This document shows positions 9,277 to 18,901 of a stretch of DNA of 64,000 bases, one piece after another. Source of the stretch: Acetobacteraceae bacterium (GTDB lineage Bacteria > Pseudomonadota > Alphaproteobacteria > Acetobacterales > Acetobacteraceae); contig JALHQB010000017.1 in NCBI GenBank assembly GCA_022842185.1, positions 1-64,000 of the forward strand. The letters are read 5' to 3'. The notes under the pieces were generated by a model, which was not told the DNA's origin, did no database searches, and saw only the letters and a list, made by a program, of their open reading frames with translations. A program made the translations under genes and the position numbers. The number at the start of each line of letters is the position of its first letter. The first letter of the stretch is position 1.

Positions 9277-10316
9277 ATCCCGACCGCCTGCATGTGGCAG
9301 GCGAGATCCACCATGCGGCAGGCATAGCCCATCTCATTGTCGTACCAGGCATAGACCTTCAGCAGCGTGCCGTCCGTCACCATGGTGGACAGCGCATCGA
9401 CGATGCCACTGCGGGTGTCCCGGGCATAGTCCGCCGATACCAACGGGCGTTCCTCATATCCCAGGATGCCGGCCAGCGGCCCGGCGGCCGCGGCGCGGAA
9501 CAGCGCATTGACCTCCTCAGCGGTTGTCTCGCGCCGCATCTCGAACACGCAATCCGTCAGGCTTGCATTGAGTACCGGCGCGCGCACCGCGTGGCCGTTC
9601 AGCTTGCCTTTCAGATCCGGGTAGATCAGCGCGATGGCCGTCGCGCTGCCGGTGCTGGTGGGGCTGAGCGAGAGCATCGCGCTGCGCGCCCGCCGCAGAT
9701 CCTTGTGCGGCGCGTCCACCACGACATTGGTGTTGGTGGGGTCGTGGATGGTGGTGATCTGGCCGTGGCGAATGCCGATCGCGTCATGCACGACCTTCAC
9801 CACGGGCGCGAGGCAATTGGTGGTGCAGGATGCCGCCGTGACGATCGGGTGGCGCGCCGGGTCGTACAGATGATGGTTCACGCCCACCACGACGTTCAGC
9901 ACGCTGTCGAACTTCACCGGAGCGGCAACGATGACGCGCTTCGCGCCGCGATCCAGATGGCCCTGCAACGTGTCGGGTGACAGGAACTTGCCGCTGCAGT
10001 CGAGCACGACGTCCACGCCGAGGTCGCCCCAGGGGATGTCGCCCGGCTTGGAATGCTCGCTGAAGGTCAGGCGATGGTCACCGATACGGATGGCGTCCTG
10101 GCCATCTGCCTGGATCGCACTGCGCCAACGGCCCTGTACGCTGTCGAATTCGAGAAGATGGGCGGTTGCCGCCACGCCGCCCTTCAACTCATTCACATGG
10201 ACCACGTCCAGGCGGTTGCCGGCGCGGGGGTCCTCGGGCTGGCGGTCCGCCGCACCCATCGCCGCGCGCAGCGCCAGCCGTCCGATCCGCCCCATGCCAT
10301 TGATGCCGACTCGCAT
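9273..10316 (-). CDS. ArsJ-associated glyceraldehyde-3-phosphate dehydrogenase
   Basis: A 347-residue GAPDH. The NAD-binding [15 protein letters not shown] opens the protein and the catalytic Cys is in [12 protein letters not shown]. Its place between an ArsR-ArsC gene and arsJ marks it as the arsenate-dedicated type, which forms 1-arseno-3-phosphoglycerate, rather than the housekeeping glycolytic enzyme. The ATG at 10316 starts at the expected GAPDH N-terminus. A GTG at 10325 would overlap the upstream stop (GTGA) and is a real alternative; neither start has a strong ribosome-binding site. Its stop overlaps the arsJ start. Confidence 0.9.
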   Translation of the reverse strand: MRVGINGMGRIGRLALRAAMGAADRQPEDPRAGNRLDVVHVNELKGGVAATAHLLEFDSVQGRWRSAIQADGQDAIRIGDHRLTFSEHSKPGDIPWGDLGVDVVLDCSGKFLSPDTLQGHLDRGAKRVIVAAPVKFDSVLNVVVGVNHHLYDPARHPIVTAASCTTNCLAPVVKVVHDAIGIRHGQITTIHDPTNTNVVVDAPHKDLRRARSAMLSLSPTSTGSATAIALIYPDLKGKLNGHAVRAPVLNASLTDCVFEMRRETTAEEVNALFRAAAAGPLAGILGYEERPLVSADYARDTRSGIVDALSTMVTDGTLLKVYAWYDNEMGYACRMVDLACHMQAVGI

Positions 10317-10321
10317 GGCGG

Positions 10322-11170
10322 TCACGCCGGCTGCCGCAATGGGTTCGCCAATTCGTCAAGCCGCGTCTTGAGCGCGATCCGATCGAGCGAGGCAATGGGC
10401 AGGCTGGTGAAGATCTCGATGCGTCGGCGCAAACCGGCATACAACTCGTTCAGCAGCGTCGCGCGTTCGGCCGCCGATCCGTTAAATTTCGCCGGATCGG
10501 GCAGCGGCCAGGCCGCGGTGACCATCGTCGTGCCGAAATCGGGACAGGTCTGGCCGGCCAGGATGTCACACAAGGTGATGACGAAATCCATCCGTGGCGC
10601 AGCCGGGGCCATGAACACATCCCATGGCTTGCTGAGCAGCCCCGAGACGTCGTGTCCCAGCGCGCTGAGCTGCGACACGACCTCCGGCATCGGCCCGTCC
10701 GGCGATGCCTCCGATCCGGCGGAGAAGGCACGGAATCTTTGCCCGCCAATCTTGGTCAGGATGGCCTCCGCCATGATGGAACGGGCGGAGTTCCGGGTGC
10801 ACAGGAACAGCACGTTGAAGGGTGTCGGCGGGGTCATGTCGGGGTCCTCGGAGAACAGGCGCGCCAGGTCGCCGCAGCGGTCGGGGTCCCCGCCGCAACA
10901 GGACCCGGCAAGGAAGGTCAGCAAGTCGCGCAACCGCGCCAGTTGGGCGGCGTAGATCAGATGGCGGCCCTGGCGCGTCGCACCGATCAGCCCCGCCTGC
11001 TCCAGCGCCTTCAGATGGAAAGAAAGGGTGGAGGGCGGGATGCCCAACCGCGCCGCAAGGTCGCCCGCGGCCAGCCCTGACGGACCGGCCGCCAGCAAGG
11101 CGCGCAGCAGGTCCAGCCGGGTTTCCTGCCCCAAGGCGGCGAAGGCGAAGGCGGCGCTTTGTAATTCCAT
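10322..11170 (-). CDS. ArsR-ArsC fusion: arsenic-sensing repressor joined to LMW-phosphatase-type arsenate reductase
   Basis: A single 282-residue protein. Residues 1-105 are an ArsR/SmtB winged helix ([18 protein letters not shown]) with a Cys group C91, C92 and C99 just after it, resembling the C-terminal As(III) site of AfArsR-type repressors. Residues 116-282 are an arsenate reductase of the low-molecular-weight phosphatase fold: the [10 protein letters not shown] loop with catalytic Cys124, then C201 and C209, spaced like the resolving cysteines of thioredoxin-coupled ArsC. It heads the operon with the GAPDH gene and arsJ. The ATG at 11170 matches ArsR N-termini; an in-frame ATG at 11218 is possible, and neither has a strong Shine-Dalgarno. 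An AT-rich stretch just upstream (about 11171-11195) is the likely promoter/operator. Confidence 0.9.
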   Translation of the reverse strand: MELQSAAFAFAALGQETRLDLLRALLAAGPSGLAAGDLAARLGIPPSTLSFHLKALEQAGLIGATRQGRHLIYAAQLARLRDLLTFLAGSCCGGDPDRCGDLARLFSEDPDMTPPTPFNVLFLCTRNSARSIMAEAILTKIGGQRFRAFSAGSEASPDGPMPEVVSQLSALGHDVSGLLSKPWDVFMAPAAPRMDFVITLCDILAGQTCPDFGTTMVTAAWPLPDPAKFNGSAAERATLLNELYAGLRRRIEIFTSLPIASLDRIALKTRLDELANPLRQPA

Positions 11171-11290
11171 GATTCGAGTAATATCAAAATGATCGTGACG
11201 CCGGTATGAAGGTTCCATGACCGGCCCCCGTCTGGACGAGACGCACCACCCGCGTCTCAATGCCGCGACATTTTGGGGAGCCATCGCGCC

Positions 11291-12682
11291 ATGACCGCCT
11301 ATTCGCCCGGGGAATTCCGCGCGCTGTCCTTTCACGACGCCACGCCACGCTTCGCGGATGGCACCGACACGCCCCGCGCCTATCTCGAACGCTGCCTTGA
11401 GACCATCGCCCTGCGGGAACCGGTGGTGCGGGCCTGGGTCACGATCAATCAGGCCGGCGCACGCGAAGCGGCGGATGCCAGCACCGCGCGATGGAAGGCG
11501 GGGCAGCCGCTCTCGCTCATCGACGGCATGCCGATCGGCATCAAGGACCTGCTCGAGACGCGCGACATGCCGACGCAGATGGGTTGCGAGGCCTGGCGCG
11601 GCAATTTCCCCAAGCGCGACAATGCCGGCGTCTGGGCGCTGCGGCAGGCGGGCGCGGTGGTGCTCGGCAAGACCGTGACGACCGAACTCGGCGGCGCGCA
11701 TCCGGGTCCGACCACCAACCCGTTCGACCAGGGGCGCACGCCGGGGGGGTCATCCTCCGGGTCGGCCGCCGCCGTGGGCGCGCGCATGGTGCCGGCCGCG
11801 ATCGGCACCCAGGTCGGCGGGTCGATCATCCGGCCGGCCAGCTATTGCGGGAATTTCGCGCTCAAGCCGACGCAGGGCGGCATCAACCGCGGCGAGCGCC
11901 AGGCCACCAGCATGAGCACCCACGGCCCGCACGCCGGTTCGATCGAGGATATGTGGCTGGTCGCCATTGAGATCGCGCGCCGCGCCGGCGGCGACCCGGG
12001 CCGGCTTGGCCTGTTCGGCCCGGCCACGCCGCCTCCGGCGCGGCGCCCCATGACACTCGCGGTGATGGAGGCCGAAGGCTGGCGCAGGCTGGACGATGCA
12101 AGCCGCGCCGCCTTCGAGGCGATCGTGGACGGCCTGCGCGCGGAAGGCGTGACGGTGCTGCGCCGGGCCGACCATCCGATGGTCGAGGCGTTCGAGCAGT
12201 CCATCGAGGGCGTGCAGGCGCTGACCGGCACCATCACCGGCTGGGAAAACCATTGGGGCTTCCGGAACATGGTGGCGAACAATCCCGATGGCGTCAGCGC
12301 CCGGACCAAGGCCGTGCTGTCCGGGGCGGAGAAGATGACCGCAGAGGACTACCGCGCCGCCATCCTGCGGCGGGAACAGATGCGCCGCGCGCATGAAGCC
12401 CTCGCACCGCTGGTCGATGCCTTCATCGCCCCGGCCTCGCCGGGACCGGCGCCGCGATGGACCGGCGACATTGCGGGCCAGCCGCAGGTCAAGCGACCGA
12501 CCGGCGATGCGGTGTACAACACGCCCAGCTCGGCCCTGGGCACGCCGGTGGTGACGGTGCCGATGACCTCGGTGTGCGGCATGCCGATGGGCGTCCAGGT
12601 GATGGGGCAGCCCCATGCCGATGCCGAGGTCACGGCGATTGCGCGTTGGATGTTCGAGACCATCCCCGCCGTCGCCGCCTGA
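11291..12682 (+). CDS. Amidase-signature hydrolase
   Basis: A 463-residue amidase-signature enzyme that hydrolyses carboxamides. The Ser-cisSer-Lys triad can be placed: Lys85 in GIKDLLETR, Ser154 in PGGSSSGSAAAV and nucleophile Ser178 in TQVGGSIIRPA. GGGGAG ten bases before the ATG at 11291 fixes the start over a TTG six codons upstream. It is divergent from the ars operon and first in a rightward set with a citryl-CoA-lyase-like protein and hydantoinase subunits, 40 nt before the next gene. The substrate is not predictable; the context suggests opening or finishing of a lactam, imide or N-acyl compound. Confidence 0.9.
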   Translation: MTAYSPGEFRALSFHDATPRFADGTDTPRAYLERCLETIALREPVVRAWVTINQAGAREAADASTARWKAGQPLSLIDGMPIGIKDLLETRDMPTQMGCEAWRGNFPKRDNAGVWALRQAGAVVLGKTVTTELGGAHPGPTTNPFDQGRTPGGSSSGSAAAVGARMVPAAIGTQVGGSIIRPASYCGNFALKPTQGGINRGERQATSMSTHGPHAGSIEDMWLVAIEIARRAGGDPGRLGLFGPATPPPARRPMTLAVMEAEGWRRLDDASRAAFEAIVDGLRAEGVTVLRRADHPMVEAFEQSIEGVQALTGTITGWENHWGFRNMVANNPDGVSARTKAVLSGAEKMTAEDYRAAILRREQMRRAHEALAPLVDAFIAPASPGPAPRWTGDIAGQPQVKRPTGDAVYNTPSSALGTPVVTVPMTSVCGMPMGVQVMGQPHADAEVTAIARWMFETIPAVAA

Positions 12683-12722
12683 AGCTCAGCCGCACCACCA
12701 CCGCACCCCAGGGGGAAACGCC

Positions 12723-13487
12723 ATGGAAAACAACGAGACCTATCTCTGCACAACCGATGAGACGTCGGTCACCATCCGCGGCAAGGACCTGGTGACGGAA
12801 CTCGTCGGCCACCTGACCTATACGGAGATGGTGTTCTTCCTGCTGCGCAATCGCGTGCCGACACCGGCGGAAACCCGCGTGCTCGATGCCTGCCTGGTCA
12901 TCCTGATGGAACATGGGCTGACCCTGAACACCCTGGTCGCGCGTTTCGTGGCGAGCGCGGTGCCCGATCAGATGCAGGTGGCGATGGGCGCGTCCCTGAT
13001 GACCATCGGCGACACCTTCATGGGCACGATGGAAGGCTGCGCCCGCATCCTCCAGGCCGGGGTGAAGGCCGGCGGCGACCCGCGCGCCTATTGCGCCGAG
13101 GTTGTGGCGAAGCACCGCGCCGAGAAGAAGGCCGTGCCGGGCTTCGGCCATCGCTTCCACAAGCCCGATGACCCGCGTTCGCCGCGCCTGTTCCAGATTG
13201 CCGAGGAAGCCGGTGCCGCCGGCCCCCACATCGCCATGCTGCGCATCCTGGCCGAGGAGGTGGACCGCGCCGCCGGCAAGCACATCACGATCAATGCCAC
13301 CGGCGCGATCGGCGCGGCCTTCTCCGATATCGGCTTCCGGCCGGAGGTGATGCGCGGCCTGGCCGTGGTGTCGCGCAGCGGCGGCCTCGTCGCGCATATC
13401 GCCGAGGAACGGGAGAGCGGTTCGGCGCGGCTGGTCGAGAAGCTCGCCAAGCAGAACGTCCAGTACCGCGATCCGCCCAGCGAATAG
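12723..13487 (+). CDS. Citryl-CoA lyase-like protein (short citrate-synthase fold)
   Basis: 254 residues of the citrate-synthase superfamily, much shorter than citrate synthase (about 430) and close to stand-alone citryl-CoA lyase-like proteins. Likely catalytic residues are His64 (MEHGLT), His143 (PGFGHRFHKPDDPR) and the Asp in AFSDIGF near residue 203. The large N-terminal region of true citrate synthase is missing. A GGGGGA run precedes the ATG. It sits between an amidase and hydantoinase genes, so a role in cleaving or forming a citryl-CoA-like product of that pathway is possible. The exact reaction is uncertain. Confidence 0.82.
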   Translation: MENNETYLCTTDETSVTIRGKDLVTELVGHLTYTEMVFFLLRNRVPTPAETRVLDACLVILMEHGLTLNTLVARFVASAVPDQMQVAMGASLMTIGDTFMGTMEGCARILQAGVKAGGDPRAYCAEVVAKHRAEKKAVPGFGHRFHKPDDPRSPRLFQIAEEAGAAGPHIAMLRILAEEVDRAAGKHITINATGAIGAAFSDIGFRPEVMRGLAVVSRSGGLVAHIAEERESGSARLVEKLAKQNVQYRDPPSE

Positions 13488-13497
13488 GCGCGGCGGG

Positions 13498-13520
13498 ATC
13501 CAGTCGTCAGACGTCTGGAT
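13498..13520. promoter_or_regulatory. Inverted repeat ATCCAG-N11-CTGGAT upstream of hyuB
   Basis: ATCCAG and CTGGAT face each other across 11 bases, in the 104-nt gap between the lyase-like gene and hyuB. The size suits a dimeric regulator site (GntR/LysR-like spacing), but no regulator gene is adjacent. Weak evidence. Confidence 0.3.
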
Positions 13521-13591
13521 ATCAACGGAACACGTATTGGCGAGGTCCGGCCGACCACCCGTAGGATTGCCGCGCATTGCTGCATGACCGG

Positions 13592-15256
13592 ATGGATATG
13601 ATGTCTGATTCGCCTGGCGCCGCCCTCGACCCCATTACCCTGGAGATCTTCTGGAACAGGCTGATCTCCGCGGCGGATGAGGCGGCCACCGGGCTGCTGC
13701 GCACCGCCTTTTCGACCATCGTGCGCGAGTCCAACGACTTCGCCACCGTGCTGATGGATCGCAACGGGGACAGCGTTTCGGAGAATACCGGCGGACTTGC
13801 CTCCTTCTCCTGCATCCTGCCGCGCACGACCAAGGACTTCCTGCGCCGCTTCCCCGCCGAAACCTGGAAGCCGGGCGATACCGTCGTCACCAACAACCCC
13901 TGGCTGGCGACGGGGCACCTGCCGGACTTCACCGTGGTCACCGGTATCTTCCATCGCGGGGCGCTGGTCGGTTTCTCGGGATCGATCTCGCATTCCCCGG
14001 ATGTCGGCGGTGCCTTGTGGTCGGCCGATTGCCGCGAGATTTTCGAGGAAGGCATCCTCATCCCGCCCTCGTACCTGCTGCGGGAGGGCCAGTGGAACCA
14101 GCAATTGCTGGACATCCTGCTGGGCAATGTGCGGGTGCCGCGCCAGGTGCTGGGCGATTTACAGGCGCAGGTCGTCGCGGCCGAGGTCGGCGCCCGCCGC
14201 GTCGCGGAATTCCTGGAGGACACCGGCCTGCCGGATTTGCAGGACTTGTCCGCCGCGCTGTCCGAACGCGCCGACCGCGCCATGCGCCGCGCCATCGCCG
14301 AAGTCCCCGACGGCACCTGGCATTCCGAGATCACCGCCGATGGCTTCGACGACAAGCACACGCTGATCCGCTGCGCCGTCACGGTGCGTGGCGAGACGAT
14401 GCACATCGACTATGCCGGCACCTCGCCGCAGATCGACCGCGGCATCAACTGCGTGATGAACTACACCCATGCCTATTCGGTCTATCCGGTGAAATGCGCG
14501 CTCGATCCTTTCACGCCGCGCAATGAAGGGTCGTACCAGGCCATCACCGTGGCGGCGCCGGAACGCTCCATCCTCAACCCGCTCTATCCCGCCCCCGTCA
14601 GTGCGCGACAATTGACCGGGCATCTGTTGGCGGGTGCGATCTACAAGGCGCTGTCGCAGGTGATCCCGACGCGCGTCATCGCCGAATGCGGTGGTGCGCC
14701 GACGATGCGCGCGCTGTTCAGCGGCACCAAGCATGATGGCGACAGCTTCTCGCAGGTGCTGTTCGCCTCCGGCGGCATGGGCGCCTGCCCGCACAAGGAC
14801 GGCATGTCCGCGACGGCCTTCCCCACCAATGTCGGCGCCGGGTCGATCGAGGCCTATGAATCCGTCGCCCCGATCATCGTGCGCAAGAAGTTGCTGCGGA
14901 CGGATTCCGGCGGCCCCGGCACCTTCCGCGGCGGCTTGGGGCAGGAGATCGTGATGGAGTTGGATTCCGACCAGCCGGCACGGCTGTCGCTGCTGTCCGA
15001 CCGCCACGACAATCCGGCCGGCGGTATCCTCGGCGGTGGCGCTGGCGGGCCGTCCGTCATCACCTTTTCCGATGGCAGCAAGCCCCATCCGAAATCCCGC
15101 ACATCGATGGAACCACGCCAGAGCGTGACGCTGCTCTATGCCGGCGGCGGTGGCTATGGCGACCCGAAGAAGCGGTCGCGTGAATCGGTGAAGGACGATC
15201 TGCGCCACGGCTACATCTCGGCCGAAGCGGCCCGCACCATCTACGGCGTGGAGTGA
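13592..15256 (+). CDS. Hydantoinase B/oxoprolinase family subunit
   Basis: The HyuB-type subunit of ATP-dependent hydantoinase/5-oxoprolinase-like enzymes, about 554 residues. It opens with the family's LDPITLEIFWNRLISAADEA, has the SGSISHSPDVGG and PGDTVVTNNPW stretches, and ends with GGGGYGDPKKRS. It is paired with the HyuA subunit six nt downstream, as usual. Three ATGs (13592, 13598, 13601) are all possible starts, since no ribosome-binding site stands out; the first is used. The pair probably opens a cyclic amide (hydantoin, oxoproline or a related ring). Confidence 0.92.
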   Translation: MDMMSDSPGAALDPITLEIFWNRLISAADEAATGLLRTAFSTIVRESNDFATVLMDRNGDSVSENTGGLASFSCILPRTTKDFLRRFPAETWKPGDTVVTNNPWLATGHLPDFTVVTGIFHRGALVGFSGSISHSPDVGGALWSADCREIFEEGILIPPSYLLREGQWNQQLLDILLGNVRVPRQVLGDLQAQVVAAEVGARRVAEFLEDTGLPDLQDLSAALSERADRAMRRAIAEVPDGTWHSEITADGFDDKHTLIRCAVTVRGETMHIDYAGTSPQIDRGINCVMNYTHAYSVYPVKCALDPFTPRNEGSYQAITVAAPERSILNPLYPAPVSARQLTGHLLAGAIYKALSQVIPTRVIAECGGAPTMRALFSGTKHDGDSFSQVLFASGGMGACPHKDGMSATAFPTNVGAGSIEAYESVAPIIVRKKLLRTDSGGPGTFRGGLGQEIVMELDSDQPARLSLLSDRHDNPAGGILGGGAGGPSVITFSDGSKPHPKSRTSMEPRQSVTLLYAGGGGYGDPKKRSRESVKDDLRHGYISAEAARTIYGVE

Positions 15257-15261
15257 CGCGC

Positions 15262-17361
15262 ATGACCACCACCCAATCCGCGCGCGTCGGCGTCGATGTC
15301 GGCGGCACCTTCACCGACCTGGTCCTGCATGACCCGGTCCGCAACATCGTCCGCACCGGCAAGCTGCTGACCACGCCGGATGACCCCTCCGAGGCGATCC
15401 TCGCCGGCATCGCGCGCATCCTGCGCGAAGCCGACCTCAAGCCGGAGGATGTGCACAGCGTCATCCACGGCACGACCTTGGTGACCAACACCATCATCGA
15501 GCGCACCGGCGCGACCGTCGGCCTGCTGACCACGGACGGCTTCCGCGACAGCATCGAGATCGGTCGCGAGACGCGCTACGACCTCTACGACCTGTTCCTC
15601 GAAACGCCGACGCTGCTGGTGCCGCGTGCGCTGCGCCAGGAAATCCCCGAACGCATCGCCGCCGATGGCCGCGTGCTGACGCCGCTCGACGAAGGCGCCG
15701 TGGCCGCGGCCGCGAAGCACCTCGTCGAAGCTGAAGGCATCGAGGCGATCGCCGTCGGCTTCCTGCATTCCTACCACGCGCCCCAGCACGAAAAGCGCGC
15801 CGGGGAAATCATCCGCGCGCTGTATCCGGCGTTGCCGATCTCGCTATCCGCCGAAGTCGCGCCCGAGATTCGCGAATTCGAACGCACCTCCACCGCCTGC
15901 GCCAACGCCTATGTGCAGCCGCTGATGGCGCGGTACCTGGACCGTGTGCAGACCTCGCTGGAAGCGACAGGCTTCCGCGGCAATCTGTACATCATGCTGT
16001 CGGGCGGCGGTATCACCACGGTGCGGGAGGCGAAGGACTTCCCGATCCGCCTGATCGAATCCGGCCCGGCGGCGGGTGCCATGGCCTCGGCCTTCATCTC
16101 GCGCCTGGCGGGGCTGGACCATGTCGTGTCCTTCGACATGGGCGGCACCACGGCGAAGATGTGCCTGGTCGACCACCACGAACCCAACCACAAATTCGAC
16201 TTCGAAGCCGGCCGCGTCCGCCGCTTCCAGAAGGGGTCCGGCCTGCCGCTGAAGGTCTCGGTGGTGGACATGATCGAGATCGGCGCGGGCGGCGGCTCGC
16301 TCGCGCGCATCGATCCAGGTTCGGGGTTGATGAAGGTTGGGCCGCGCAGCGCCGGCGCGAAGCCGGGTCCGGTCTGCTACGGCCGCGGGGGAACTGAGCC
16401 CGCGGTGACGGATTCCGATCTGATCCTTGGCCGTCTCGACCCCGCATATTTTCTCGGCGGCGAGATGTCACTGAATCTAGAACCCGTGCGGCAGGCCTTC
16501 GAGGCGCGCATCACCGCCGAGACCGGCATCGATGTCGAGCAGGCAGCCCTCGGCGTGCAGCGCATCGTCGATGAGACGATGGCCTCCGCGACGCGCATGC
16601 ATCTGGCGGAGAAGGGCAAGGATCCGCGCCGCTACACCATGATCGCCTTCGGTGGCGCGGGGCCGGTGCATGCCTGGAACCTGGCGCGGCTGTTGAAGAT
16701 CAAGACCGTCGTGGTACCGCTGGGCGCCGGCGTGGCCTCCGCGCTCGGCTTCCTCGTGGCGCCCCCGGCCACGGACATGGTTCGCTCCTATGTCGCGCGG
16801 CTGGAACGCATCGACTGGGCGCGCGTCAATGCGCTGTTCGCCGAAATGAAGGCCGCCGGCAGCGCGCTGCTGACCGAAGCTGGCGCCGCGCCCGACCAGA
16901 TCACCTTCCGCCCTGTCGCCGAGATGCGCCATGTCGGCCAGGGCTTCGAGATCCCGGTGGCGCTGCCGGGCCTGGAACTCAGCGAAGCCAATGTGCCGGC
17001 GATCCGCGCCGCCTTCTTCGACCAGTACCGCGACCGTTTCGAACGCGTCGTCGAGGAAAGCCCCATCGAGGCGCTGTCCTGGCGCCTGTCCTGCGCCGCC
17101 CCCGGCTGGACCATCGACCTTGCCGGCGCGGTGCCCCGCACCGATGCCCCCGCCACACCGGCACCACGTACCCATCGGCGCGTGCTGTTCGAAGGCGCCG
17201 GCTGGCAGGATTGCCCGGTCTATGACCGCTACGCGCTGCGCACGGGCACGCAGCTCCGCGGCCCGGCGCTGATCGAGGAACGCGAATCCACCTGCGTCGT
17301 CGGCCCCGACAGCGAGATTTCGGTCGATGCCTTCCTCAACCTGGTGATCAGCCTGCCATAG
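15262..17361 (+). CDS. Hydantoinase A/oxoprolinase family subunit
   Basis: The 699-residue ATP-binding partner of the HyuB subunit. The N-terminal actin/Hsp70-like nucleotide fold starts with RVGVDVGGTFTDLVLHD; later motifs are VIHGTTLVTNTIIERTG, SFDMGGTTAKMCLVD and FGGAGPVHAWNLARLL. GGAG at 15250-15253 lies eight bases before the ATG at 15262; a GTG at 15253 overlapping the HyuB stop is the alternative. The 3' end overlaps the convergent amidase gene by 14 bases. Together HyuA and HyuB hydrolyse a cyclic amide at the cost of ATP; the substrate is unknown. Confidence 0.93.
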   Translation: MTTTQSARVGVDVGGTFTDLVLHDPVRNIVRTGKLLTTPDDPSEAILAGIARILREADLKPEDVHSVIHGTTLVTNTIIERTGATVGLLTTDGFRDSIEIGRETRYDLYDLFLETPTLLVPRALRQEIPERIAADGRVLTPLDEGAVAAAAKHLVEAEGIEAIAVGFLHSYHAPQHEKRAGEIIRALYPALPISLSAEVAPEIREFERTSTACANAYVQPLMARYLDRVQTSLEATGFRGNLYIMLSGGGITTVREAKDFPIRLIESGPAAGAMASAFISRLAGLDHVVSFDMGGTTAKMCLVDHHEPNHKFDFEAGRVRRFQKGSGLPLKVSVVDMIEIGAGGGSLARIDPGSGLMKVGPRSAGAKPGPVCYGRGGTEPAVTDSDLILGRLDPAYFLGGEMSLNLEPVRQAFEARITAETGIDVEQAALGVQRIVDETMASATRMHLAEKGKDPRRYTMIAFGGAGPVHAWNLARLLKIKTVVVPLGAGVASALGFLVAPPATDMVRSYVARLERIDWARVNALFAEMKAAGSALLTEAGAAPDQITFRPVAEMRHVGQGFEIPVALPGLELSEANVPAIRAAFFDQYRDRFERVVEESPIEALSWRLSCAAPGWTIDLAGAVPRTDAPATPAPRTHRRVLFEGAGWQDCPVYDRYALRTGTQLRGPALIEERESTCVVGPDSEISVDAFLNLVISLP

Positions 17362-18790
17362 CGGGACGCGCGGCCGCCCAGGGCCGCGCCGCTTCCAGCA
17401 GGGCGCCGACGCGCAGGATATCCGCCTCGGCGCCCCAGCGCCCGACCACCTGCACGCCAGTCGGCAGCCCGTCATCGCCGAAGCCCGACGGCAACGACAC
17501 CGCCGGGTGGCCGGTCAGGTTGAAGGGATACTGCGGCGAGGTCCAACCCTGCCGCGTGATGCCGCACTTCTCGCCATCGATGATCACATCATCATTGGCG
17601 GCATCGAAGCCAACCGGTAGCGCGGTGCGCGCCATGGTCGGCGTCACCAGCACGTCATAGCGTTCGAACAGCGCCTGGATCGCGCGGAACAGCCGCGTGC
17701 GGGCGAATTGCGCATTGCGGAAATCGGCCAGGGTGAATTGCGCGCCGCGTTCCATGAAGGCAAGCGTCACCGGGTCCATGCCGTTGCCGTATTGCGCGAC
17801 ATATGGCGCGCAGAACACCGCGAAATTCGCCTGGTACATCACGCGGCCTTCGTACTCGATCCAGTCGATCGCGTCGGTGACGTCCTCCACCACCGCACCC
17901 ATCGCCGCCCAGGCATCCAGGCAGGCGCGCGTATTCGCCGCGACATCGGATGCCACACGCGGATTGGCGCAGCGCGGGATATAGCCGACGCGCAGCGCCG
18001 ACAGATCCTCCCCCATCAGTGCCGGCGACAGCGGCCGGGCGACGCCCGCGCCGCCGAGGCTCCACGGGTCATGCGGGCTGGGGCCTGCGATCACCGCATG
18101 CATCACCGCCGCATCCGTCACCGTGCGCGCCAGCGGCCCGGCGTAGGTGTTGTTACCGAAGGTATCCCGCGCGCTGTTGCCGGGCACCGCGCCGAGCGTC
18201 GGCTTCAACCCGACCACGCCGCAGCAGGCCGCCGGCCCACGCACCGACCCGGCGCCATCCGTGCCCAGCCCGATTGGCCCGATGCCCGCCGCCACCGCCG
18301 CCGCCGCGCCGCCGGACGAACCGCCAGAGGTGCGGTCGAGGTTCCACGGATTGCGCGTCGCGCCGAAGGACGGCCCATCGGTCAGCCCCTTCACGCCGAA
18401 TTCCGGCGTCGTCGTCTTGCCGATGATGATGGCACCCGCCGCGCGCAGGCGCGTGACCAACAGATCGTCCCGCGTGGCCGGCGCGGCATCGGCGAAGATC
18501 GCTGAGCCGTGCCCGGTGCGAAGGCCCGCGACATCGATCAGGTCCTTGATATGCACCGGCACGCCATGCAGCGGCCCGAGCGGCGCGCCATCGCTCACCG
18601 CACGTTCGGCCGCGATCGCCTGGCTGCGCGCGCCGTCCGCATCGATCACGGCGAAGCAGTTCAAGGCAGGCTGCGCATGCGCGGCGGCATCCAGGACCGC
18701 ATCGACATAGGCGACAGGCGAGAGGTCGCCGCGGCGGATCAGCGCCGCCGCGCGTGTCGCGGGCATGAACAGCAGGTCATCGTCGGGCAT
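17348..18790 (-). CDS. Amidase-signature hydrolase (second copy, distinct subfamily)
   Basis: A 480-residue amidase-signature enzyme with Lys82 (HIKDLIDVAGL), Ser158 (RTSGGSSGGAAAAVAAG) and nucleophile Ser182 (GTDGAGSVRGPAACCG). It differs clearly from the amidase at 11291: the nucleophile motif is GAGSVR rather than GGSIIR, so it is not a recent duplicate. GGAG eight nt before the ATG supports the start. It is transcribed toward hyuA and divergent from the aminotransferase gene. The subfamily includes Glu-tRNA amidotransferase GatA-like and nylon-oligomer or amide hydrolases; the catabolic setting favours a small-amide hydrolase. Confidence 0.9.
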   Translation of the reverse strand: MPDDDLLFMPATRAAALIRRGDLSPVAYVDAVLDAAAHAQPALNCFAVIDADGARSQAIAAERAVSDGAPLGPLHGVPVHIKDLIDVAGLRTGHGSAIFADAAPATRDDLLVTRLRAAGAIIIGKTTTPEFGVKGLTDGPSFGATRNPWNLDRTSGGSSGGAAAAVAAGIGPIGLGTDGAGSVRGPAACCGVVGLKPTLGAVPGNSARDTFGNNTYAGPLARTVTDAAVMHAVIAGPSPHDPWSLGGAGVARPLSPALMGEDLSALRVGYIPRCANPRVASDVAANTRACLDAWAAMGAVVEDVTDAIDWIEYEGRVMYQANFAVFCAPYVAQYGNGMDPVTLAFMERGAQFTLADFRNAQFARTRLFRAIQALFERYDVLVTPTMARTALPVGFDAANDDVIIDGEKCGITRQGWTSPQYPFNLTGHPAVSLPSGFGDDGLPTGVQVVGRWGAEADILRVGALLEAARPWAAARPAMAG

Positions 18791-18901
18791 CGTCGTTCTC
18801 CGGGGTTGGCACAGCACAGCGCAGACCGCGCGGCCGTGCAACGGATGGCGCGACGGGCGCGGCGGCGATACGCTTCCGCTGCACCACCGGAGCCCCACGC
18901 C

